DNA from: Spirochaetaceae bacterium
GTDB taxonomy: Bacteria; Spirochaetota; Spirochaetia; SZUA-6; Bin103
Assembly (NCBI GenBank): GCA_026710565.1
Contig: JAPOQV010000107.1
Span: 1-40,275, forward strand
DNA: 40,275 bases
Direction of reading: 5' to 3'
Part shown: one piece after another, positions 31,334 through 38,639 of the stretch
Layout of the letters: each line of letters begins with the position of its first letter
Numbering within the stretch: the first letter of the stretch is position 1
Notes under the pieces: generated by a model
What the model was told of the DNA's origin: nothing
Seen by the model: only the letters and a program-made list of their open reading frames with translations
The model's database searches: none
Program-made: the position numbers and the translations under genes

Positions 31334-32449
31334 TCAGACGTCGAGCCGAAACGCGCCACGCCGCGCACCGCGCTCGATGCCGGTCAGGTCCAGCGTGTCG
31401 GCGAAGTGGCAGGACACCAGGTGCTCTTCACCCGAGCCGCCGCCGACGTCGACCAGCGGCGGCTCCTCCGCCGAGCACTCCGCCTGCGCGTAGGGGCAGC
31501 GCGGGTGAAACAGGCACCCCGGCGGCGGGTCGGCCGGATCGGCCACGTCGCCCGGCAGCACGATGCGCGTGCGGCCGCGCCGCTTCAGATCGGCGGAAGG
31601 CACCGCGGACAGGAGCGCTTCCGTGTACGGGTGCTTCGGGTCGAAGAACAGCGTCTCCGTGCGCGCCAGCTCGACGATTCGTCCGACGTACATCACCGCG
31701 ACCCGGTCGGCCAGGTACTCGACCACCGCCAGGTTGTGCGACACGAACAGGTACGTCAGGTCGTGCCGCCGCCGCAGCTCCAGCATCAGCTCCAGCACCT
31801 GCGCCTGCACCGACACGTCCAGCGCCGACAGCGGCTCGTCGGCCACCAGGAACCGCGGCCCCAGCGCCAGCGCGCGGGCGATGGCGATGCGCTGCCGCTG
31901 GCCGCCGGAGAAGGCGTGCGGGTAGCGGCGGAGGTAGGCCGCATCCAGCCCCACGTCATCCAGCAGGGCCGCCACGCGCTCCTCCAGGTCCTTCCTGGAG
32001 GTGGCTACGCCATGCGTGATCAGCGGTTCGCCGACCGACTCCAGCACGTTGAGCCGAGGGTTCAGCGACGAGTACGGATCCTGGAACACCATGCCGGCGC
32101 GCCGCCAGAACGACTTGAGCTCCCCTTCGTTCAGCGTGGTGACGTCCAGCGGCGCCTCCCCGTCGAAGCGGTAGACGACGCTGCCCGCGGTCGGATCGAT
32201 CGCGCGCAGCACGCAGCGGCCGGTCGTGGTCTTGCCGCAGCCGCTCTCCCCCACCAGCGCCAGCACCTCGCCCGCCTGAATGGAGAAGCTGATCCCGTCC
32301 ACGGCCCGCACGTCGCCGACGTGGCGGCGCATCACACCACGCGTGATCGGGAAGCGCTTGACCAGGCCGCGCACCTCCAGGATGGGCTTGGCATGAAGGC
32401 GCTCGGCGGGAGCAGGGGCCGCGTCGCGGCTCGACCGGCGATCACTCAT
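31334..32449 (-). CDS. Opp/Dpp-type ABC importer ATPase (OppF-like)
   Basis: This 371-residue cytoplasmic ATPase of the oligopeptide/oligosaccharide importer has Walker [10 protein letters not shown], signature FSGGQRQRIAIARALALG, Walker B FLVADEPLSALD and the switch histidine in LFVSHNLAVV. A C-terminal oligopeptide-type extension carries C-L-F-H-P-R-C with a third Cys in the AQAEC stretch, the cysteine set typical of OppD/OppF proteins. It starts with an 8-bp overlap into the OppD-like gene and pairs with it as a heterodimer. It is the last transporter gene before the glycosidase genes. Confidence 0.95.
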   Translation of the reverse strand: MSDRRSSRDAAPAPAERLHAKPILEVRGLVKRFPITRGVMRRHVGDVRAVDGISFSIQAGEVLALVGESGCGKTTTGRCVLRAIDPTAGSVVYRFDGEAPLDVTTLNEGELKSFWRRAGMVFQDPYSSLNPRLNVLESVGEPLITHGVATSRKDLEERVAALLDDVGLDAAYLRRYPHAFSGGQRQRIAIARALALGPRFLVADEPLSALDVSVQAQVLELMLELRRRHDLTYLFVSHNLAVVEYLADRVAVMYVGRIVELARTETLFFDPKHPYTEALLSAVPSADLKRRGRTRIVLPGDVADPADPPPGCLFHPRCPYAQAECSAEEPPLVDVGGGSGEEHLVSCHFADTLDLTGIERGARRGAFRLDV

Positions 32450-33470
32450 ACAGGTAGCAGCTCACCAGGTGCTCCGGCCCGACGTCCCGAGCCTGCGGGT
32501 AGACGCCGTCGCACACGCCCGCCGTGGCGTGCGGGCAGCGGGGATGGAACGGACATCCCGGCGGCGCCGCCAACGGCGACGGCACGCTGCCGCCGATCGC
32601 CTCGATCCGCTGGTCGTGGCCATCGCCGAGCACGGGCACCGAGTTCAGCAACGCCACGGTGTAGGGATGCCTCGGAGCCTCGAACACCTGCTCGACCGGA
32701 CCCGACTCCACGTCGCGGCCCAGATACATCACCATCACCCGGTCGCACAGCTCGGCGATCACCGCCAGGTCGTGGGTGATGATGATCAGGCCCATCTGCA
32801 GTTGCTCCTGCAGCGCCTTCATCAGCTCCAGGACCTGCGCCTGGATCGTGACATCGACCGCCGTGGTCGGCTCGTCGGCGATCAACAGGCTGGGCCGGCA
32901 GGCCATCGCCATGGCGATCATCGCGCGCTGGCGCATGCCGCCCGAGACCGCCCACGGATAGGCGTCGATGGTCTGCTCGGGCTTCGGCATGCCGACCTGC
33001 TGCAGCATGTCGATCGCGCGCCGCCGCGCCTGACGCGACGAGCAGCGCTGGTGCAGGCGGATGACCTCCGTGATCTGATTGCCGATGGTGTACACGGGGC
33101 TGAAGGCGGCCATCGGCTCCTGGAAGACCAGCGAGATCTCCGCGCCGCGGATGGCGCGGATCTCCCGCCCGCCGGCCGCCAGCCCGGTCAGGTCGACCGG
33201 ACCGCCGGGGCGGTGCAGCACGATGCTGCCCGAGACGATGCGGCCGTTGCGCGGAACGAGCCGCATGATCGACTGGGCGGTCACGCTCTTGCCGCAGCCG
33301 CTCTCGCCGGCGATTCCCAGGGTCTCCCCGCGGTGCAGATCGAAGCTCACCCCGTCCACGGCCCGCACCGTTCCCTCGCGGGAATCGAACCAGGTGCGCA
33401 GCTCGTTCACGCCGAGCAGCAGTTCGCCGGTGTGCCGGGCCTCCCCGGCACTCGTGTCCGGGCCGCTCAT
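32442..33470 (-). CDS. Opp/Dpp-type ABC importer ATPase (OppD-like)
   Basis: This 342-residue ATPase has Walker [14 protein letters not shown]-loop in [11 protein letters not shown], the divergent signature [15 protein letters not shown] usual for OppD, Walker [13 protein letters not shown] and the switch histidine in [10 protein letters not shown]. The C-terminus has C-P-F-H-P-R-C plus a later Cys (ATAGVC). I place the start at ATG 33470, which overlaps the OppC-like stop by 4 bp; a longer upstream frame is a shadow of OppC. It is translationally coupled to both neighbours. Confidence 0.95.
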   Translation of the reverse strand: MSGPDTSAGEARHTGELLLGVNELRTWFDSREGTVRAVDGVSFDLHRGETLGIAGESGCGKSVTAQSIMRLVPRNGRIVSGSIVLHRPGGPVDLTGLAAGGREIRAIRGAEISLVFQEPMAAFSPVYTIGNQITEVIRLHQRCSSRQARRRAIDMLQQVGMPKPEQTIDAYPWAVSGGMRQRAMIAMAMACRPSLLIADEPTTAVDVTIQAQVLELMKALQEQLQMGLIIITHDLAVIAELCDRVMVMYLGRDVESGPVEQVFEAPRHPYTVALLNSVPVLGDGHDQRIEAIGGSVPSPLAAPPGCPFHPRCPHATAGVCDGVYPQARDVGPEHLVSCYLYE

Positions 33471-34606
33471 ACGTGCGCGTACGGGTCGGCCGCGTCGCGC
33501 ACGCCGTCGCCGACGAAGTTGAACGCCAGCACCACGACGATGATGAACAGCCCCGGAATCAACAGCCACGGTGAGAGCGCCAGCACGTGGGTCTTCTGCG
33601 CATCCGCCAGCAGCACGCCCCAGCTTATGGCCGGCGCCTGCAGACCCAGGCCGATGAAGCTCAGCGCGCTCTCCCCCAGGATCATGGACGGAATCGACAG
33701 CGTCAGCGACGCGATGATGTGGCTGAGAAAGCCCGGCAGCAGGTGCCGGAAGATGATCCGCTTGCGGCTGGCGCCGTTCAGCCTGGCCGCGGACACGTAG
33801 TCCTCCTCCTTGAGCGCCATGAACTTGCCCCGTACCACCCGCGCCAGGCCGGTCCAGTCGATCAGCGACAGGATCACCACGATCGCGAAGTAGCGCATCG
33901 TGATCGACCACCACTTGGGCAGTGCCGCACTCAGTCCCATCCACAGCGGCAGCGTGGGCAGCGACTGCACGAACTCGATGACCCGCTGGATGACCAGGTC
34001 GACCGCGCCGCCGAAGTACCCGGAGACGCCGCCGATGACGATGCCGAGCACGAAGGTCACGGCGATGCCGACCAGGCCGATGGTCAGCGACACGCGGCTG
34101 CCGATCAGGATGCGGGTGAGCAGGTCACGGCCCAGCCGGTCGGTGCCGAACAGGAAGATGCGCGCCTCCGGGTCGTCGAGCCCGAAGAGGTGCAGGTCGG
34201 TCTCGAACAGGCCCCACAACACGTACGGGTCGCCGCGCGCGAACAGCCGGATCGGCACCCTGCGGCTGCGGTCCTCGGAGTAGACGGTGCGGAACTCCGC
34301 CAGGATCAGCTCGGACCGGTACGGATAGACGAACGGGCGCAGGCGGAAGCGCCCCTCGTCGTCGACGAAGTGGATGACGGTCGGCGGCGCGTAGACGAAG
34401 GCCGCGTCGTGGCGGCGCGGGTCGTAGGGGCCCACGAAGTCCGCGAATGCCGCCACCACGTACAGCACCCCCAGCACCACCAGCGCGACCACCGCGCCGC
34501 GGTGGCGGGTGAAGCGCCAGCGCATGAGCTGCCACTGTGAGGCGACCGAGACCTGCTCGTCGGCGGCGCCCGCAACGGCCGCGGCGGGACGGGTCGCGTC
34601 ACTCAT
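33467..34606 (-). CDS. Opp/Dpp-type ABC importer permease (OppC-like)
   Basis: This is a 379-residue inner-membrane permease. A cytoplasmic N-terminus and a first helix (VVALVVLGVLYVVAAFADFV) precede a long periplasmic segment of about 100 residues, longer than in ordinary OppC. Five helices and the docking loop DYVSAARLNGASRKRIIFRH follow. FGTDRLGRDLLTRILIGSRV and ALSFIGLGLQAP are family hallmarks. The large periplasmic insert (VIHFVDDEGRFRLRPFVYPY onward) is shared by a subset of Dpp-type systems and may contact the binding protein. It sits 10 bp after the OppB-like stop. Confidence 0.94.
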   Translation of the reverse strand: MSDATRPAAAVAGAADEQVSVASQWQLMRWRFTRHRGAVVALVVLGVLYVVAAFADFVGPYDPRRHDAAFVYAPPTVIHFVDDEGRFRLRPFVYPYRSELILAEFRTVYSEDRSRRVPIRLFARGDPYVLWGLFETDLHLFGLDDPEARIFLFGTDRLGRDLLTRILIGSRVSLTIGLVGIAVTFVLGIVIGGVSGYFGGAVDLVIQRVIEFVQSLPTLPLWMGLSAALPKWWSITMRYFAIVVILSLIDWTGLARVVRGKFMALKEEDYVSAARLNGASRKRIIFRHLLPGFLSHIIASLTLSIPSMILGESALSFIGLGLQAPAISWGVLLADAQKTHVLALSPWLLIPGLFIIVVVLAFNFVGDGVRDAADPYAHV

Positions 34607-34616
34607 ACCGGCTGCC

Positions 34617-35600
34617 TCACACCGACTGGCGGATGCGCGGGTCCACCCACGCCAGGACGATGTCCGACACCAGGGTGCCGATCACGGTCAGGGTGCTCAG
34701 GATCATGATGATGCTGGAGGCCAGGAACAGGTCCTGACCGAGCAGCGCCTCCAGCAGGATCGGCCCCAGGGTCGGAAAGCCGAGCACCAGGGACACCAGC
34801 ACCTCGCCGCTCACCAGGCTGGGCAGCAGCCAGCCGATGGTGCTGGCCCACGGGTTGACCGCGATCCGGAACGGGTACTTGTAGAGCACCCGCGTCTCCG
34901 AAAGCCCCTTGGCGCGCGCCACCGTGACGTAGGTCTTCTGCAGCTCGTCCAGGAGGTTGGCACGGATGCTGCGGATCGTGCCGGCGGTGCCGGCCGTGCC
35001 GATCACGACGGCGGGGATGATCAGGTGCTTGAGCAGGTCCCATGCGCGCGCCAGGCTCCACGGCGCCATCGCGTACTCGCGCGAGAACAGGCCGATCTGC
35101 ACCTGGCCGGTCCAGGCGAACCACGCCCACACCAGCACCAGCGCCAGCAGGAAGTTGGGCACCGCCAGGCCGATGAAGCCGATGAAGGTCGCGACGTAAT
35201 CGCGGATCGAGTATTGCTTCGTGGCCGACAGCACACCGATGGGGATGCCGACCACGTGCACGAACACGAACGAGACCGCCGTGATCAGGATACTCCAGGG
35301 CAGGCGATCGCGCACGATCACGATCACGAGCTCGCCTGAGAGCGAGCGGCCCAGGTCGCCGCGCACGATCTTGCTCAGCCACTTCAGGTACTGGACGACG
35401 AGCGGCCCATCAACGCCGTACTGCGTGCGCAACGACTCGATCAGGGCCTCGTCGATCACCTCGCCCTGGGCGTAGAGCCGCTCGATGTAGTAGCTGAAGT
35501 AGTCGCCGGGCGGCAACTCGATGATGATGAAGCTGAGGAGCGAGACCGCCAGCAGCACCGGCACCATGAGCGCCGTGCGGCGGGCGATGAATGGCAGCAT
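34617..35600 (-). CDS. Opp/Dpp-type ABC importer permease (OppB-like)
   Basis: This is a 327-residue permease with six helices: N-terminal IARRTALMVPVLLAVSLLSF, the characteristic LRTQYGVDGPLVVQYLKWL segment and DLGRSLSG, then the docking loop TYVTVARAKGLSETRVLYKY. The end is also typical (IVLAWVDPRIR). Its ribosome-binding site is weak, and a long palindromic hairpin lies 16 bp upstream, so its translation may be lower than that of the upstream binding protein. It pairs with the OppC-like permease. Confidence 0.94.
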   Translation of the reverse strand: MLPFIARRTALMVPVLLAVSLLSFIIIELPPGDYFSYYIERLYAQGEVIDEALIESLRTQYGVDGPLVVQYLKWLSKIVRGDLGRSLSGELVIVIVRDRLPWSILITAVSFVFVHVVGIPIGVLSATKQYSIRDYVATFIGFIGLAVPNFLLALVLVWAWFAWTGQVQIGLFSREYAMAPWSLARAWDLLKHLIIPAVVIGTAGTAGTIRSIRANLLDELQKTYVTVARAKGLSETRVLYKYPFRIAVNPWASTIGWLLPSLVSGEVLVSLVLGFPTLGPILLEALLGQDLFLASSIIMILSTLTVIGTLVSDIVLAWVDPRIRQSV

Positions 35601-35615
35601 CCGCCGTGAGAAAGC

Positions 35616-35641
35616 GAAGGAGGGGCGCGCGCCCCTCCTTC
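35616..35641 (-). promoter_or_regulatory. Perfect 26-bp palindrome between binding-protein and permease genes (importer 3)
   Basis: GAAGGAGGGGCGC (35616-35628) is followed immediately by its exact complement (35629-35641). It lies between the binding-protein stop (35665) and the OppB-like start (35600). RNA from either strand would form a very stable stem. A T-run is absent on the transcribed strand. It sits in the same place as the hairpins of importers 1 and 2. Confidence 0.8.
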
Positions 35642-35664
35642 TCGCCTATCCGTGAATCCGGCGG

Positions 35665-37629
35665 CTACATGCGCAGGTAGAACTGCGCCGGAATGTTGAA
35701 GATGCCGGTCGACTGCTGCGGATTCGGCACGTTGCGCAGGCGGTTCGTGGCGATCTGGTAGCCGCGCAGGTTCGGCGGCACCACCGTGCCGAAGGTGACG
35801 AACAGCTCGTCGTAGAGGATCCCTATCATCTCCTGCACGGCCGCGATGCGCGTGGCCTCATCCGGCTCCTGCACCGCCTGGTCGCGGATCGCCCGGTAGC
35901 GCTTGAACGCCTCCGGCGGCTCCTCGCCCTCGGCTCCGCCGCTGTCGATCCAGTTGTACCACTCCTGAGCGAAGCGCCAGCGCTGCACGGCGCCGAAGTC
36001 GGCCCGGAACAGCGGATTGACGATCCGGCCGCCCATGCAGTTGGCGTGAATGGCCACGTCGTGCTCGCTGTTGTCGAGCTGTGACCAGAAGGTCCCCCAC
36101 TCGACGACGGTGGGCTGCACCTCGACGCCGACCGCCTCCCAGTAGCCGTCGTACAGCTCCGCCGCCTCGCTGGCCAGGAGCGACCACTTGTTCGGGATGG
36201 AGAGCAGGATGCGCATCCGTTCGCCGTCCGGACGCAGGCGGAAGCCGTCGGAGTCGCGCTTGTCCAGGCCCGCCCTATCGAGCAGGCTGTTGGCCAGCTC
36301 CACGTCGTACTCCAGACCCACCTGCGCGAAGCGCTCGCCGTGGTAGGGAGGCCCGAACACGAAGGTCGGGTTGGCGACCGTTCCCGCGCCCTTGAACAGG
36401 AGCTGGTTGACCTCGTCGCGGTTGACCGAGTGGGACAGCCCCAGGCGGAAGTCCTTGTTGCGGAGCACCTCGCGCATCCCGGGGTCGGGGTGGAACAGGT
36501 TGAACCAGGTCGTGCCGACCGAGTTGGCGCAGTTCGGGATCGGCTCGATGATGCGGAAGTCGTTCTCGATGCCCTTCTGCACGGCCAGCGGCAGACTGTC
36601 CAGGCCGCCGAATGCGCCGGCGATGAACCAGTCGACGTCGCCGGAGATCGACTTGAGGAAGAACGCCTCGCCCGCGCCCTGGATGCTCTCCATGTCGATC
36701 TGGTCGATGTACGGAAGCTGATTGCCGGCCGAGTCCACCTTGAAGTAGTAGGGGTTGCGCTTCAGGGTGAAGATCGGGTCCTTGTAGGAGTTGGCCGGCA
36801 CCCAGGACGTCAGGTACGGCCGGTTGACCGACAGGCTCTCCTGCTTCCACTCCTGGTTCATCACGTCGGTCCAGGTCTCCAAGCCACGCGCGGCGATCTC
36901 CTTCTCGATCTCGCTCATGTCGGTGTAGGTGGGGTGGAACTGCTTCAGGTAGTGCGCGGGCAGGTAGGGCGTGGGGCGCAGGAAGGTCATCTGCTCGATG
37001 AGCGTGCCGCGCGGCTCGTCGAAGGATACCTGAATGGTGTAGTCGTCGATCTTGCTCATCTCGCCCGGCGCCTCGGCGCCTTCTACGAAGGACATGCCGC
37101 TGGCGAACATGTCCTTGTTGAGGGCCATGTCGTTCCAGTAGAACAGCCAGTCGTCGGCGGTGTGCGGCGTGCCGTCGCTCCAGCGGATGCCCTCGCGCAG
37201 GTAGAGGGTCCAGGTGCTCGCGTCGTCGCTCGCCTCCCAGCCGGCCAGCGTGTTGGGCACGATCTGGGCGAGGTCCGGAGTCAGCACCGCCGGGAACTCG
37301 TACAGGAACCAGTTGTCCGTCCAGCCGCTGCCGCCGTCGGTGAGGAAGTTCATCGTGCCGCCGTAGCTGCCTACCTCCTCGGTCGGCACGATCACGACCG
37401 GTTCGGCCGGGATGCGCTCGGCGAGCGGTGGCAGGTCACCGGCGCCGACCATCGCCTGAGTCATCGGCGACTCGGACAGGGTCAGCGGCCCGGACTCCGC
37501 CTCCCAGGCGCTCAGCTCGTAGATCTGTGCGAAGCCGTCGGCGGATGCCGCGAGCGGCGCCAAAAGCAGCGCGATCGCCGCGATGAGTAGAAACGAAGGG
37601 TTTCTACCTCCAAAGTTGCGTCCTAGCAT
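35665..37629 (-). CDS. Family-5 extracellular solute-binding protein (importer 3)
   Basis: This 654-residue periplasmic binding protein belongs to the DppA/OppA fold. The start is ATG 37629 with a strong GGAGGAGG site. An in-frame TTG at 37659 would extend it only across the ribosome-binding site. The signal peptide covers about residues 1-31 (PSFLLIAAIALLLAPLAAS, then A-D-G) and lacks a lipobox cysteine. Family landmarks are LYLREGIRWSDGTPHTADDW, DNLVPN-like NTLAGW, and FRLGLSHSVNRDEVNQLLF. At about 655 residues it is longer than peptide binders (about 500-540), as are oligosaccharide-binding relatives in Thermotoga. With GH127, sulfatase and PhyH genes downstream, an oligosaccharide ligand is more likely than a peptide. 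Confidence 0.92.
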   Translation of the reverse strand: MLGRNFGGRNPSFLLIAAIALLLAPLAASADGFAQIYELSAWEAESGPLTLSESPMTQAMVGAGDLPPLAERIPAEPVVIVPTEEVGSYGGTMNFLTDGGSGWTDNWFLYEFPAVLTPDLAQIVPNTLAGWEASDDASTWTLYLREGIRWSDGTPHTADDWLFYWNDMALNKDMFASGMSFVEGAEAPGEMSKIDDYTIQVSFDEPRGTLIEQMTFLRPTPYLPAHYLKQFHPTYTDMSEIEKEIAARGLETWTDVMNQEWKQESLSVNRPYLTSWVPANSYKDPIFTLKRNPYYFKVDSAGNQLPYIDQIDMESIQGAGEAFFLKSISGDVDWFIAGAFGGLDSLPLAVQKGIENDFRIIEPIPNCANSVGTTWFNLFHPDPGMREVLRNKDFRLGLSHSVNRDEVNQLLFKGAGTVANPTFVFGPPYHGERFAQVGLEYDVELANSLLDRAGLDKRDSDGFRLRPDGERMRILLSIPNKWSLLASEAAELYDGYWEAVGVEVQPTVVEWGTFWSQLDNSEHDVAIHANCMGGRIVNPLFRADFGAVQRWRFAQEWYNWIDSGGAEGEEPPEAFKRYRAIRDQAVQEPDEATRIAAVQEMIGILYDELFVTFGTVVPPNLRGYQIATNRLRNVPNPQQSTGIFNIPAQFYLRM

Positions 37630-37655
37630 GGCGAACCTCCTCCGGTGGGTGTCGT

Positions 37656-38639
37656 TCAACCGGAGGTTGTACCCTTTCCGGGCGGTCCGGGCAACCTGCG
37701 ACCCGGCGGCTCGATCACCAGGCGGCCGTCTTCCTCTACCATGCGCACCCGTCCGCCGATGCCGTACCGGTCGCGCAACTCCTCCGGGACCTGCATGCGG
37801 CCGGCCGAGTCGAGCAGCACGAAGTGGTCGTGGCTGGGTCCAACCGCGTCCGGCGTGGCCGCATCGGCACCCGCGTCCGCGTCCGGCGTCCCCTCCGCAC
37901 CGTCCTCCGACGCCTCCCGGGTCGACGGCGACTGACCGGACAGGCGCACCGCCTCGGTGGCGGTCTTGCCGTCCCGGATCGCCACGTAGCGGTCCAGCGA
38001 TCCGGCCACGTTGGTGTCGTGGGTGACGATGACGACCGTGACGCCGAGCTCGCGGCGCACGGTGTCGAACAGGGCCAGCAGGAGGGCGGCGTTCTCGTCG
38101 TCCAGCGATCCGGTCGGCTCATCGGCCAGCAGCACTTGTGGCTCGTTGGCCAGGGCGATGGCCACCGCCACGCGCTGCTGCTCGCCCGTGGACATGGCCT
38201 GCGGCAGGTGCCGGGTGCGATGGCCCAGTCCGACCAGGCGCAGCAGCTCAAGCGCGCGCGGGCGGTCGAAGCGCCCGGCCACCATCATGGCCAGCTCGAC
38301 GTTCTCCACGGCGGTCAGGTACGGGATCAGGTTGCGCGCGGTGTTCTGCCAGACGAAGCCGACGTCCCGGCGCCGGTAGCGAAGCCGCTGCCGGTCGTTG
38401 AGCGCCACCAGGTCGATGCCGGACACCCACGCCCGCCCGGCCGAGGGCGTGTCCAACCCGCCCAGCACGCTCATCAGGGTGGTCTTGCCGCTGCCGCTCG
38501 GGCCGATGATCCCCATCAGCTCGCCGCGCTCCACCTCCAGGTCCAGCCCCTGCAGGGCGACCACCTCGACGTCCTCGATCTTGTAGATCTTGATCAGGCC
38601 GGCGCAGCGGATCGCCCGGGAATCGGCCTGGTCGCTCAC
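37656..38639 (-). CDS. ABC transporter ATPase (LolD/MacB type) fused to an AbrB-like domain
   Basis: This 327-residue ATPase belongs to the lipoprotein-release/antibiotic-efflux group. Walker A is GPSGSGKT at 46-53, the signature is a variant MSTGEQQRVAVAIAL, Walker B is VLLADEPTGSLD, and the switch histidine is in VIVTHDTNVAG. Relatives end near residue 230. Here an acidic, low-complexity linker (about 236-268) leads to residues 273-311, FVLLDSAGRMQVPEELRD then YGIGGRVRMV and GRLVIEP, which match a SpoVT/AbrB swapped-hairpin domain. A proline/glycine-rich end follows. It starts at GTG 38639, overlapping the FtsX-like stop by 4 bp, and ends 26 bp before the binding-protein start. Confidence 0.88.
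   Translation of the reverse strand: MSDQADSRAIRCAGLIKIYKIEDVEVVALQGLDLEVERGELMGIIGPSGSGKTTLMSVLGGLDTPSAGRAWVSGIDLVALNDRQRLRYRRRDVGFVWQNTARNLIPYLTAVENVELAMMVAGRFDRPRALELLRLVGLGHRTRHLPQAMSTGEQQRVAVAIALANEPQVLLADEPTGSLDDENAALLLALFDTVRRELGVTVVIVTHDTNVAGSLDRYVAIRDGKTATEAVRLSGQSPSTREASEDGAEGTPDADAGADAATPDAVGPSHDHFVLLDSAGRMQVPEELRDRYGIGGRVRMVEEDGRLVIEPPGRRLPGPPGKGTTSG

Noticed and set aside
29751..31493. A 580-codon plus-strand open frame over GH127
   Set aside because: The predicted product is arginine- and glutamine-rich, with no recognisable motif. GH127 on the minus strand has all active-site residues.
33471..33944. N-terminal extension of the OppD-like protein
   Set aside because: The frame is open upstream of ATG 33470, but this part is antisense-free shadow of the OppC-like gene and has no family similarity.
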